This document shows positions 19,101 to 26,887 of a DNA stretch of 64,000 bases, in pieces. The notes beneath the pieces are model-generated. The model was not told the origin of the DNA and ran no database searches. It saw only the letters and a list, made by a program, of their open reading frames with translations. The DNA lies in contig NZ_CAKVFS010000007.1 of the NCBI RefSeq assembly GCF_934746965.1, positions 54,490 through 118,489 on the forward strand, read 5' to 3'. The translations under genes were made by a program, and so were the position numbers. Source of the DNA: an uncultured Methanobrevibacter sp. Lineage in GTDB: Archaea; Methanobacteriota; Methanobacteria; Methanobacteriales; Methanobacteriaceae. Position 1 is the first letter of the stretch, and each line of letters begins with the position of its first letter.

Positions 19101-21336
19101 TGATGGACATTATGCAGTTTCATTTATAAATGCAGATAACTGTAATGTAACTGACAATATTTTAATCACTCGTGATTTAGGTGGAGATGACGCTGTTGAA
19201 ATCAAAGCTGGATCTGGTAATGTAGTTGAAAATAACTATCCAAGAAGTTCTGATTTAATATTTAACATTACTATTGAAGATTTAGGAAAAGTTTTAATTG
19301 ATGTTACAATTGATGGAAAAGCTACTGGTAATATTACTATTATTGTAGATGGAGATAAATACACAGTTGCTATTGTTAATGGTTCAGCTAAATTAGAATT
19401 AGATAATGTAGCTCCGGGATCACATTATATTGAAGCTAAATATGATGGAAACTCCATTGTAACTGAAAGTTATAATTCAACTAAAATCACTGTAGATAAA
19501 CTTGTTTCTGAAATTGATCTTAAAGTAGGAAAAATCAACATTGGTGAAACTGCTGTAATTACTGCAACTGTTACTTCTGGAGCAACTGGTAATGTAACCT
19601 TTGTAATAAATGGTAAAATACATTCTGTCGCTATTGTTGATGGAAAAGCAGTATTAAATGTAACTGATTTACCTGCTGGAACTTGTTATGTATTTGCACA
19701 ATATGATGGTGATGAATATTATAATACCTCTAATACTATGGCTTCATTTACTGTGAGCAAATTACCTTCTAAATCTGCTTTAAAAGTAAATGCATCTAAT
19801 ATTAATGTTGGTGAGGATGAAGAAATCACTATTTCTTTACCAGAGGATGCAAATGGTGTTGCTGGGGTTATTTTAGATGGTAAAAATTATTATGTTACTA
19901 TAAAAAACGGAATAGGTACTTTAAAAGTATCTGGATTAACTGCAGGAAGTTATAATGTAAATGTTAAGTATGATGGTGATGATAAGTATTTAGCTAGTGA
20001 AGGTAATGCTAAGTTTAGTGTTTCTAAGGTTGCTTCTTCTACTAGTGTGACTGTTAGTGATATTATTGTTGGTGATGATGCTGTTATTAGTATTGCTGTT
20101 CCAGAGATAAGTTCTGGTGTTGTAAGTGTAACTATTGGTGATGCTGTTTATAATGTGGCTATTGTTGATGGTAAAGGAACTTTAATTGTATCTAATTTGA
20201 TTGCTGGAACTTATGATGTTGTTGTTAAATTTGCTGGTGATAATAAGTACTTAGCTAGTGAAAACACCGCTAAACTTACAGTATCTAAAGTATCTGATTA
20301 TAATGTGGCTGTTGGTATTGAGGATATTATTGAGGGTGAGAATGCTACTGTGACTGTGGTTGTTCCTGATGATGGTGGTGGTGAAGTTATAATTACTATT
20401 GATGGTAAGGAGTATAAAGGTAGTGTTGATAAGGGTGTTGCTAAAGTTATTATTCCTGATTTAAAAGAAGGAACATATAAAGTTGTCACATTCTACACTG
20501 GGGACAATAAATATGATTCTATGATTGTTAATGGAACTATAACTGTTAATAAAAATACTGGAACTACTTTAACAATGGAAGAGCTTGTAAAATATGTTGG
20601 TGGATCACAAAGACTTTCAGCTAAATTAGTTGACGCATATGGAAATCCAATAGCAAACGCAACAATATACTTCACAGTAAACGGAATAACCTATGCAAGA
20701 ATCACTGATATTAATGGTACAGCATCTATGGCTATTAATTTAGTAGCTGGAACATACAATGCATCTGCTGTGTTTAATGGAACTGCTGCACAAGATAAAG
20801 CAACAGCTAATACAAATGTTATTGTTAAATCCACTATTGTAGGAAAAGACACTACATTATACTTCCGTAACGGAACCAAATATGAAGCAAAATTCCTCGA
20901 TACAAATGGAAAAGCATTAACAAACACCAATGTAACATTCAACATTAACGGTGTATTCTACCAACGTATGACAGATAGTAATGGAGTAGCAAGACTAAAT
21001 ATTAATTTATTGCCTGATACTTATATTATAACTGCATACAACCCAGTTAATAAAGAACAAACTTCTAACAAAGTAACTGTTTTACCAGTATTGACTGCAA
21101 ATGATTTATCCATGAAATATGGTGATGGTAGTCAATTTAATGCAACTCTTGTAGATAAACAAGGAAATGCATTATCTGGTGCAAACATTACATTTAATAT
21201 TAATGGGGTCTTCTATCAAAGAACAACTGATGCAAATGGTGTAGCTCACTTGAACATTAAGTTAATGCCAGGTAAATACATCATTACTGCAACATATGAA
21301 GAAGCTTTTGCATCAAATAATATTGTAATTGCTTAA
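13180..21336 (+). CDS. giant secreted adhesin-like protein (beta-helix plus Ig-like repeats)
   Basis: This encodes 2718 residues. Two ATGs are adjacent; the second (13180) is better spaced from GGAGG (13169-13173) than the first (13177). A signal peptide ends at about NVNA-ADS near residue 24. Residues ~65-400 are a right-handed parallel beta-helix closed by a NWWGTNSP motif at about 404. Three ~500-residue modules follow, each opening with V-T-N-x-T-F-F (about 524, 1062 and 1578), with further beta-helix coils rich in N-N-T-I. Residues ~2030-2445 hold about five Ig-like repeats of ~85 residues (pattern A-G-x-Y-x-V-x-x-x-Y-x-G-D-x-K-Y). The last ~270 hold three Big_1-like repeats (N-I-x-F-N-I-N-G-V-F-Y-Q-R). 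No membrane anchor or sortase signal is seen. It matches the adhesin-like proteins of gut Methanobrevibacter, presumed to bind cell wall or partner surfaces. Confidence 0.88.
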   Translation: MDKKILMIFIIAIIALSMSNVNAADSNGIVMNSSDAVSIGEDVAVDDDSFANQVTSDGFQVVGDSSSDGVWVATTGDDINEGSEVNPVATIAKAIELAGDGYTIHIADGTYVNSAVLTISKNLTFVGGANTIIDGNALRIMEVTANTAVVLNNLSFTNGKAAYAGAILNNGNLTILNSEFYSNKATGSSGTIITSNNALTIIKSKFTQNSAARGVLNNQNAAIAIIDASEFYNNDMTSFSNSYGIIYTAGSITNISNSAFRNNSVKYGGAIYATKSSSAPVGNVEIVNTTFENNNANSGQGGAIFVSGGECIVKESKFINNAAVAGKYSGGEGGAIYVSLNGAVNVTDSIFKNNTAKAGAALYSRASVASYVSYSVLLNNIAEDNYVVSILDTVSGSVNVNYNWWGTNSPKNLVPSMITLNTWVIMSVDPTVINDAVVGDVKTISVNFNKYSNYGTIADLSRALPTIDVVFTAIKGTLQNNNVSTIGGVATVEYTVNGNDQITVKSGNETIGISVSVKELTNVVTNKTFFGFFDNNGNLLSSVSFAELIFEGEFSNLGVNTITIPRTMTITGNNSVLKDMAFSIEGPNVILNNLKFDVSSYIEGTDGAIIKAIASDITVNNITINYDAVDGSNNAFAVYATGADNFKLLNSTITFIGHNVAGKVFAQAVKIEKSNKAIIDNNVIHAFLPAIDCDWNHWGSMDTDLVFAIGVQSSSDVKIINNIVSAEVNARGTSASSPTFDAIIAHTANNLLVSNNTVNHKDLITPSGTTNYLYAIDLYESNNVTVEYNTVSLDTNGGKEAAGAAYAIQATGPYTGLKILKNNLTTKSNGPNLGIYSQNYYGATDITVIGNWINVTGFAGTGSYALVSGMEFQDTVAKAYDNIIYVHNTNSFNEANNIAGITYVQSTSGDHTFDIQNNTIYSEGQYAILINAAKDSQIIGNALYAHELKGNDAAIIKSGTNNVIKNNKPVVYVSDILIDVDTVWIGNDAIIGVTLNSTATGSVDIIVNGKAYTVNLTDGKATLKISDVVAGVNTVVVNYAGDDKFAGATNSTTFKVLDGIVTNGTFFDYFIDGTLADYVPEGATLDFRGKFYSHDDVKFDLAINKPINMISTTNDAFIDLNTTAGSLLGENPGACFTINNGGSGSNVTGIIFHNTQVWIYDAHNVVLDNISVIVEDHRVGSGVGTTAIRHGSTNVTIKNSYIYTSNNGGSSSIVLTHVQNCTVENNTIVGEGNVGNLLYLNTFNDAGCDLSNDYNKIINNRITGPSPAQGICYGIGINGNNNLIAGNVINYAGSGIVPAYGASPNNNTYRDNVLIGGASMSVAANSIAYNNSVSGSLSIGSGSVAYNNTAKSISVSSNSIVYDSIATGSLSVQAGAKITNVAADSLNVNGKNTIIENVIIKGAGTIKTAASNTTLINSTFGDVLTIQSDSNTIKYNNIVLNDEEYAILATGKTNVITDNYLIAGDKLGDSAVNSTQETNTVKDNLPGAIVYVTINTTNVFEGNDVIINVAINSTSTLTGTFTVRINNKDYVLSFVDSKASVTVSGLSDGNYDVEVVSSNKAYTLVNATSKVSVYGNVVTNETFFIYFDEDGVLRNEVPFNELIFKGEFSNLVGVISIDKALKITGDNAILRNIAFAILSDNVALDNMALISNVSNETNGGALILVAGNNVNITNMDINYVIKQSVDAIVINANTVSNLNVVNNNIFLEATPASDSLTVSAINLESVSNSLISGNKITAILPYLYASNYDSKYFMMGINTVNPVRMKECTNVTFSKNNVNTTANDVSASFPTLQCMFIVGSNDCIIDGNTFSMIDSITPKGTSNYLYGINVGYNKNLIISNNDFKMSTAGGKDAAGTAYAIQGVECEIYITGNNITSVSNGPNLGIYFASMSGGSSELYIADNFINVTGLASSSGSWALVSGIEIQNGNAKIYNNTIYTYNVGDYDPAAYMYGISYAQFMYGDRSFDVRNNFIYVDGHYAVSFINADNCNVTDNILITRDLGGDDAVEIKAGSGNVVENNYPRSSDLIFNITIEDLGKVLIDVTIDGKATGNITIIVDGDKYTVAIVNGSAKLELDNVAPGSHYIEAKYDGNSIVTESYNSTKITVDKLVSEIDLKVGKINIGETAVITATVTSGATGNVTFVINGKIHSVAIVDGKAVLNVTDLPAGTCYVFAQYDGDEYYNTSNTMASFTVSKLPSKSALKVNASNINVGEDEEITISLPEDANGVAGVILDGKNYYVTIKNGIGTLKVSGLTAGSYNVNVKYDGDDKYLASEGNAKFSVSKVASSTSVTVSDIIVGDDAVISIAVPEISSGVVSVTIGDAVYNVAIVDGKGTLIVSNLIAGTYDVVVKFAGDNKYLASENTAKLTVSKVSDYNVAVGIEDIIEGENATVTVVVPDDGGGEVIITIDGKEYKGSVDKGVAKVIIPDLKEGTYKVVTFYTGDNKYDSMIVNGTITVNKNTGTTLTMEELVKYVGGSQRLSAKLVDAYGNPIANATIYFTVNGITYARITDINGTASMAINLVAGTYNASAVFNGTAAQDKATANTNVIVKSTIVGKDTTLYFRNGTKYEAKFLDTNGKALTNTNVTFNINGVFYQRMTDSNGVARLNINLLPDTYIITAYNPVNKEQTSNKVTVLPVLTANDLSMKYGDGSQFNATLVDKQGNALSGANITFNINGVFYQRTTDANGVAHLNIKLMPGKYIITATYEEAFASNNIVIA

Positions 21337-21376
21337 GAAGTTAAAACATAACTTCTTAATCTTTTTTTCTTTTTTT
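21333..21376 (+). terminator. strong terminator over the adhesin stop codon
   Basis: TTAAGAAGTTA (21333-21343) pairs perfectly with TAACTTCTTAA (21349-21359), loop AAACA. The stop TAA (21334-21336) is inside the left arm. A T-rich tract with seven-T runs follows. Confidence 0.7.
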
Positions 21377-21509
21377 ATAATTCTTAAAACATAATTATTA
21401 AATAGTATACACTCCAAAAATATCAATGTATATTAAATAATTTTTTAAGCTATCTGCTTAACTTTTTATTTCTACTAAACTTTAGAATATACAATTTTGA
21501 GGTGTTTAA

Positions 21510-22604
21510 ATGAAAACAACTGTTAGTGTAATTAAAGCTGATATTGGAAGTGTGTCTGGACATTGTGTAGCACACCCTGATTTAATGGATATTTGTGATG
21601 AAGTTTTATCTGAAGCTGTAGACACATCTATCTTAACTGATTATTACATCTCCCGTTGTGGAGATGACATTGATTTGATTATGACTCATAGAAATGGGGA
21701 AGAAAATGAAGAAGTTCACAAAACTGCTTATGATGCTTTCATGAAAGCAACCGAAAGAGCACGTGAATTAAAATTATATGGTGCAGGTCAAGATTTATTA
21801 TCTGACACTTTCTCAGGAAATATTAAAGGTATGGGTCCAGGTGTTGCTGAAATGGAATTTAAAGAAAGGCCAAGTGACCCTGTTTTAGTATACTGCTGTG
21901 ACAAAACTGAACCTGGTGCATTTAACTTACCTATTTTCAAAATGTTTGCAGATCCATTTAATACTGCAGGACTCGTTATTGACCCAAGTTTACATGATGG
22001 ATTCAAATTTGAAGTATTTGATGTAATTGAACACAGGAAAGTTATCTTAAACTGTCCTGAAGAAATGTATGATTTACTTGCATTAATTGGTTCTACTGGA
22101 AGATATGTAATTAAAAGAGTATGGAAGAAAAATGGAGAAATTGCAGCAGCAATCAGTACTGAAAGATTAAACTTAATGGCTGGAGAATATGTTGGTAAAG
22201 ATGACCCTGCAGCTATTGTAAGAGCACAATCTGGTTTCCCAGCTAATGGTGAATGTGTAGAACCATTTGCATTCCCTCATATGGTAAGTGGATGGATGAG
22301 AGGTTCTCACAATGGTCCTATGATGCCTGTATCTGAACAAGATGCAAATCCAATTAGATTTGATGGACCACCTAGAGTAATTGGTTTAGGTTTCCAAGTA
22401 TCTGATGCTCAATTAATTGGTCCTGTTGACTTATTTGATGATCCTGCATTTGATCCTACTAGAGAAGAATCTGCAAGAATTGCATCTTACATCAGAAGAC
22501 ATGGTCCATTTGAACCTCATAGGTTACCTGCTGAAGAAATGGAATATACTTCATTACCTGGTGTAATGTCCAAACTCGAAGACAGATTTGAGGATATGGA
22601 ATAA
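21510..22604 (+). CDS. fbp: fructose-1,6-bisphosphate aldolase/phosphatase (type V)
   Basis: This encodes 364 residues. The enzyme is bifunctional: it condenses triose phosphates to fructose-1,6-bisphosphate and then dephosphorylates it, driving gluconeogenesis in one direction. The N-terminus KTTVSVIKADIGSVSGH carries the metal-binding Asp and His; DDIDLIMTHRNGEEN, DTFSGNIKGMGPGVAEMEF and FADPFNTAGLVIDP follow in family order. The length is typical. AGGTG at 21500-21504 supports the ATG. The gene stands alone and is followed by a hairpin terminator. Confidence 0.95.
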   Translation: MKTTVSVIKADIGSVSGHCVAHPDLMDICDEVLSEAVDTSILTDYYISRCGDDIDLIMTHRNGEENEEVHKTAYDAFMKATERARELKLYGAGQDLLSDTFSGNIKGMGPGVAEMEFKERPSDPVLVYCCDKTEPGAFNLPIFKMFADPFNTAGLVIDPSLHDGFKFEVFDVIEHRKVILNCPEEMYDLLALIGSTGRYVIKRVWKKNGEIAAAISTERLNLMAGEYVGKDDPAAIVRAQSGFPANGECVEPFAFPHMVSGWMRGSHNGPMMPVSEQDANPIRFDGPPRVIGLGFQVSDAQLIGPVDLFDDPAFDPTREESARIASYIRRHGPFEPHRLPAEEMEYTSLPGVMSKLEDRFEDME

Positions 22605-22609
22605 ATTTA

Positions 22610-22637
22610 AGAGATTTTAATTAATCTCTATTTTTTA
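22610..22637 (+). terminator. fbp terminator
   Basis: AGAGATT (22610-22616) pairs with AATCTCT (22623-22629) around TTAATT, followed by ATTTTTT. It lies 6 bp after the stop. Confidence 0.6.
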
Positions 22638-22692
22638 ACTTTTTTGGAAAATTTGATTAACTGTTTTTAAGTGATGGTTTATTAAGTGGTAT

Positions 22693-22938
22693 TTAAATTA
22701 AACCATGAATCATTCTAAGTGCATCTAATAATCCATGACTGTATTCAATACATCCAAATGCTGTACGCATATCTTTCTTTTTTTCAAGATAATATTTTGA
22801 ATCATTCATGTAATCTACAGCCCTATCATAAACTTCTTTTTCTTTTCCTTCAAAATTTATATCAGCTACCTGTTTTAAATTACGTTCTAATTTTTTTATA
22901 TCTATACTAATTTTTTCTGCACTTTCTAAATCATTCAT
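22693..22938 (-). CDS. DUF357 family protein
   Basis: This encodes 81 residues, wholly helical in appearance, with KKLERNLKQVADIN, a Y-D-R-A-V-D-Y stretch and a C-terminal AFGCIEYSHGLLDALRMIHGL. This is the DUF357 pattern, a small archaeal family of unknown function found next to lipid or information genes. Its ATG overlaps the end of the upstream CDP-alcohol transferase by 4 bases (ATGA), so the two are co-translated. Confidence 0.75.
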   Translation of the reverse strand: MNDLESAEKISIDIKKLERNLKQVADINFEGKEKEVYDRAVDYMNDSKYYLEKKKDMRTAFGCIEYSHGLLDALRMIHGLI

Positions 22939-23501
22939 TTAAGTTGCCTCCACACATGGTGTATTCTTTGTCCTACTGTAATGTATGATAATATTACTAA
23001 AATTATTATTGTATATGTAAAGTAGAGAGGAGTGGTTAAATAACCTATAATTGCTCCAATCATTAGAATTATCATACGAACAGCTCTTTCAGCTATTCCA
23101 ATTTTGCATTCTACTCCTTGTGATTCTGCTCTAGCTCTCACATAACTAACTGTAATTGCAGAATGTATTGCAAGAGCTCCAATGAACCAGTTACAGTATC
23201 CTCCAAATATTATTCCAATATATATTATAGCATCTGCAAATCTGTCCATTGTTGAGTCAAGAAATGCTCCAAATTTGGAAGTTCTATTGTGGTATCTTGC
23301 TACTGCTCCATCAACAACATCTAAAAATCCACTAAATAAAATAGCTAATGTTCCAATTATTAATAAATGTTTTGAAAAACCATAGGCTGCAATTATTGCA
23401 ATAAATGGTGAAATTATTGTCACGATATTTGGATTTATATTTAAATGTTTGGCTAATGGATTTAATATTTTTGTTAAAAAAGGGCGTAGACTTTCAAGCA
23501 T
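22935..23501 (-). CDS. CDP-alcohol phosphatidyltransferase, likely archaetidylinositol phosphate synthase
   Basis: This encodes 188 residues with about five membrane helices. The CDP-alcohol transferase motif D-G-x2-A-R-x8-G-x3-D-x3-D is complete: DGAVARYHNRTSKFGAFLDSTMD at about residues 63-85, written as DVVDGAVAR then FGAFLDSTMDRF. In methanogens this family joins CDP-archaeol to inositol-1-phosphate to make archaetidylinositol phosphate. The specific substrate is inferred from the archaeal size and RARAESQG motif. The promoter is shared with the divergent Sua5 gene 60 bp away, with a minus-strand TATA at about 23509. Confidence 0.82.
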   Translation of the reverse strand: MLESLRPFLTKILNPLAKHLNINPNIVTIISPFIAIIAAYGFSKHLLIIGTLAILFSGFLDVVDGAVARYHNRTSKFGAFLDSTMDRFADAIIYIGIIFGGYCNWFIGALAIHSAITVSYVRARAESQGVECKIGIAERAVRMIILMIGAIIGYLTTPLYFTYTIIILVILSYITVGQRIHHVWRQLK

Positions 23502-23560
23502 AATTTATATATAAAGATTTTACTCATATATAATTATTTATAAATTTTTAGGGTAATTTA

Positions 23561-24142
23561 ATGAAAATATTTAAAGCTAATCAAAATAAAATAGATAAAA
23601 ATATCATTGATGAGGTTATAGAAATTTTGGCAAATGGTGGGGTAGTATTATATCCTACAGATACAGTTTATGGATTAGGGGCTAATATTTTTGATAGGAA
23701 AGCTGTTAAAAAAGTTTATAATATTAAAAAAAGAAGTTATTTAAAGCCTATTTCTTTATTAGTATCTTCAAAAGAGGCAGTTTCATTGGTTTCTAAAGTT
23801 TCTATTAATCAGCTTAATTTTATAGATAAATATTTACCTGGACCTTATACATTTATTTTAAAAAAATCTAAGATTGTTCCAAGATATCTTACAAGTGGTT
23901 CTACAAATGTAGGGGTCAGAGTTCCTAAAAGCGAAATTGCATGTGATTTGGCAAAATTATTTCCTATAACTACTACCAGCGCTAATATTTCAAATAAAAA
24001 TACATTAGATACTCCTGAAGAAATTTTAAATCAATTAAATTGTGAAATTGATGCTGTAATTGATGTAGGTTCTTTAAACTCTAAAAAACCTTCAACAATA
24101 ATTGATTTAACTAATGATGAACCTATTTTTCTTAGAAGATAA
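23561..24142 (+). CDS. threonylcarbamoyl-AMP synthase (Sua5/YrdC family)
   Basis: This encodes 193 residues. The YrdC fold is shown by GGVVLYPTDTVYGLGANIFD near residues 28-47, KKRSYLKPISLLVS, LPGPYTFIL, VGVRVPKS and TTTSANISNK. The enzyme makes threonylcarbamoyl-AMP from threonine, bicarbonate and ATP for the t6A37 modification of tRNAs. It is the YrdC-only length, without the C-terminal Sua5 domain. Start ATG 23561 follows AGGGTAATTTA. Confidence 0.9.
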   Translation: MKIFKANQNKIDKNIIDEVIEILANGGVVLYPTDTVYGLGANIFDRKAVKKVYNIKKRSYLKPISLLVSSKEAVSLVSKVSINQLNFIDKYLPGPYTFILKKSKIVPRYLTSGSTNVGVRVPKSEIACDLAKLFPITTTSANISNKNTLDTPEEILNQLNCEIDAVIDVGSLNSKKPSTIIDLTNDEPIFLRR

Positions 24143-24179
24143 ACTTAAAAATATATATCTTGTATAACTAAATAGTATT

Positions 24180-24884
24180 ATGAAAGTTTTAGCTAATTTT
24201 GAAGATAATCATAAAATCCCAACTAATTCAATTATTGATGATTTATTAGGTGGTGGGGTAGAAAAAGGAACTATTACTCAGATATTTGGCCCTCCTAGTT
24301 CTGGTAAGAGTAATATAGCTTTAGTTTTAGCAGTTAATGTAGCTAAAACTGGTAAAAAAGTTGTTTATATTGATACTGAAGGTGGAATATCTATTGATAG
24401 AATCAAACAAATATCTGGGGATGATTTTCATAAAGTAGTTAATAATATCATTGTTTTTGAACCAACTTCTTTTTTAGAACAAAATGAAAATCTCAGAACA
24501 ATCGAGCTTTGGATTAGGAAACATCATGAAGAAGTGGATTTATGTGTTCTGGATTCTGCAGTTGCTCTGTACAGGGTTGATGACATGAAATCTTCAAGAC
24601 TTAATAAGGAATTAGGTAAACAAATGGGAATTTTAGCTAAAATAGCTCGTAATTATGATGTTGCTGTTGTATTAACAAATCAAATTTACAGTTCTTTTGA
24701 TGATGATAATAAAGATAGTGTAAAAGCAGTTGGTGGAACTATTTTACAGTATTGGAGTAAAATTATAATTCAACTAGAAAGAAATGGCGATTTTAATAAA
24801 AGAATAGCTACTTTAAAAAGACATAGAAGTATCGGTGAAGGTAAGCAAGTTACTTTTAAAATATCCTCTAATGGGATTATTTAA
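24180..24884 (+). CDS. radB: DNA repair and recombination protein RadB
   Basis: This encodes 234 residues. It is a RecA/RadA-family ATPase core without the N-terminal HhH domain of RadA, the form of the archaeal RadA mediator RadB. Walker A is GPPSSGKSN near residue 38, followed by VVYIDTEGGIS, Walker B DLCVLDSAVALY, and LTNQIYSS. A TATA-like AAAATATATATC lies about 30 bp before the ATG and no ribosome site is seen, so the mRNA may be leaderless. Confidence 0.92.
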   Translation: MKVLANFEDNHKIPTNSIIDDLLGGGVEKGTITQIFGPPSSGKSNIALVLAVNVAKTGKKVVYIDTEGGISIDRIKQISGDDFHKVVNNIIVFEPTSFLEQNENLRTIELWIRKHHEEVDLCVLDSAVALYRVDDMKSSRLNKELGKQMGILAKIARNYDVAVVLTNQIYSSFDDDNKDSVKAVGGTILQYWSKIIIQLERNGDFNKRIATLKRHRSIGEGKQVTFKISSNGII

Positions 24885-24949
24885 ACATTAATTTTATAAA
24901 TAACTTAAAATAAATAATTATTTTGGAATTTTATTTTTATGTGATTCTT

Positions 24950-26137
24950 ATGAAAGATAATTTAAGCAGTGATGAGGGAACTGATATAAAACATCCTAAA
25001 AAAAAGTATGAAAAGGTTGTAAGAGTTCCTCCTGAAGGATATGATTCTTCAAATGATTTTTTTGAAGATGTGTTTATGGATAAAGAAATGATTTGGATGG
25101 GTCAAAACACAAATCATTTGCATGGGGATGTTATAGCGGATGCTATGGCTAGTTGTGCTAAAGACAAAGAATATTGTAAATATCCTCCTCCAGAAGGATT
25201 CTCAGAACTTAAACAATTGATTTTAGATGATTTAGGTTTTGAAAATTTAGATGTTTTATTAACTGCTGGAGCTACTGAATCATTATATCTTTGTATGCAA
25301 TCATTGTTAGGACCTGAGGATAATGTAATTTTGTCTGATCCAGGATATTTGATTATTGGAAACTTTGCAAATAGGTTTGCAGGGGAAGTTAGGTATGTTC
25401 CAATTTATAATGAAGAGTGTGGTTATAAGTTAACTCCTGATCTTCTTCGTGAGAATATGGATGAAAATACTAAAATGGTAATTTTAATTGATCCATTAAA
25501 TCCATTAGGTTCTGGTTATAGTGAAGAAGAAATAAAAGAATTTGCTGAAATAGCTATTGAAAATGATATTTATCTTTTAGATGATATAACTTACAAAGAT
25601 TTTGCAAGAGATCATTATTTGGCAGCAAATTATGCTCCTGAACATACATTAACCATATATAGTTTTTCTAAAATATTTGGAATGGCAGGTATTAGAATTG
25701 GAGCTGTAATTTCAACTCCAGACATTGTGGATGTCTTAAAGAATGCTGTTGTTAATGATTTGGGAGTTAATATACTTGCTCAACACGGTGCAATAGCTGG
25801 TTTAAAATCAAAAGATGAATGGGAAAATGAAATAAAAGAAATTACTTCACATAATCAGAAATTAATTAAAGAAGTTGTTGATAAAATTGATGGAGTATTT
25901 TTACCAGTTTATCCATCTGATGCTAATATGATGGCTATTGATTTATCTGGTGCAAATATTAATCCTAAAGATATGTCAAATTACTTACTTAAAAGAAAAA
26001 TATTCACCAGGGAAGGGGAATATACTAGTAATTTATTTGGGGATAAATATTTACGTATAAGTTTTTCTATCCCTACTGAACAAATAGAAGTATTTTGTGA
26101 AGAATTCCCTAAAGCTGTTGAAGCATTAAGGAAGTAA
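24950..26137 (+). CDS. PLP-dependent class I aminotransferase
   Basis: This encodes 395 residues from ATG 24950; an in-frame TTG at 24923 would add nine residues and is less likely. It is a fold-type I PLP enzyme. The PLP lysine lies in YSFSKIFGMAGIRIG (about residue 242), with TAGATESLYLCMQSL binding the phosphate and DPLNPLG the ring. It resembles histidinol-phosphate aminotransferase and related archaeal enzymes, but the substrate cannot be read from sequence. It begins a tight three-gene operon with a 4Fe-4S protein (2-bp gap) and a DGC-domain protein. Confidence 0.8.
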   Translation: MKDNLSSDEGTDIKHPKKKYEKVVRVPPEGYDSSNDFFEDVFMDKEMIWMGQNTNHLHGDVIADAMASCAKDKEYCKYPPPEGFSELKQLILDDLGFENLDVLLTAGATESLYLCMQSLLGPEDNVILSDPGYLIIGNFANRFAGEVRYVPIYNEECGYKLTPDLLRENMDENTKMVILIDPLNPLGSGYSEEEIKEFAEIAIENDIYLLDDITYKDFARDHYLAANYAPEHTLTIYSFSKIFGMAGIRIGAVISTPDIVDVLKNAVVNDLGVNILAQHGAIAGLKSKDEWENEIKEITSHNQKLIKEVVDKIDGVFLPVYPSDANMMAIDLSGANINPKDMSNYLLKRKIFTREGEYTSNLFGDKYLRISFSIPTEQIEVFCEEFPKAVEALRK

Positions 26138-26139
26138 TT

Positions 26140-26883
26140 ATGAGTTTTGATATTGTAGATGATGATTTTAGATTTAAATATCATCATCCTTTACCTAATT
26201 TTTACAGATTTTCAAATCCTATTAATCCTAAACACACTATAAAAAAGGATATTTTAGATGATTTAACAAGTTTAGCTATTGAAAATGATTGTGTAGGCAC
26301 TAGTTATTCTAAATTAAGTGATGATTTTAAAAAAGAATGGAATATTGACTTTAATAATGTTATTATTTTTAAATATGAGATATCTTCTGAAATTTTAGAA
26401 ATGGAGCCATCAAAATTAAAATGTAAACTCACTGATGATGAATTTCAAAAAATTGGTCGCAGAGTATATTCTTTTGCTGATTTTTTAAGACAAAAAGGGT
26501 TTCAAGCTGATTTTATTAATCCTTTGGATGATGAGATTAGTTTAAGGGCAATAGCTACTCAATCAAATGATGCGGTTATTACAAGAAGTAATATGTGTCT
26601 TTTTAAAGAAGGATTGAACTTAGGGTTTTTCATGGTTCATACTTCAATTGAGAATTTGCCGGTTAAACAGCAAAATGATATGTTGTGGGTTAAAGAATTT
26701 TGCAAAACTTGTGGTAAATGTATTAGAAAATGTCCTTATAATGCTTTTGATGATTCGGAATTGGTTTTAAAGAAAGTTTGTACAGCTCATAGGGAAGGAT
26801 GTAGTCAATGTATGTTGGTATGTCCATTTTATAAAAAAGGTTATATTAATATAAAAGAAAAATATGATAAAAGAAGTAGGTGA
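26140..26883 (+). CDS. 4Fe-4S double-cluster protein, epoxyqueuosine-reductase-like C-terminus
   Basis: This encodes 247 residues. About 180 N-terminal residues have no motif I recognise, apart from NMCLFKEGLNLGFFMVHTSI, which resembles corrinoid-type reductase families such as QueG. The C-terminal 60 residues hold two cluster motifs: CKTCGKCIRKCP and, after a C-x5-GCSQCMLVCP run, the second. It probably passes electrons or acts on a cobalamin-like partner. It sits between a PLP aminotransferase and a DGC-domain gene, 2 bp and 4 bp away, so all three likely act together; the pathway is unknown. Confidence 0.6.
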   Translation: MSFDIVDDDFRFKYHHPLPNFYRFSNPINPKHTIKKDILDDLTSLAIENDCVGTSYSKLSDDFKKEWNIDFNNVIIFKYEISSEILEMEPSKLKCKLTDDEFQKIGRRVYSFADFLRQKGFQADFINPLDDEISLRAIATQSNDAVITRSNMCLFKEGLNLGFFMVHTSIENLPVKQQNDMLWVKEFCKTCGKCIRKCPYNAFDDSELVLKKVCTAHREGCSQCMLVCPFYKKGYINIKEKYDKRSR

Positions 26884-26887
26884 GTAT

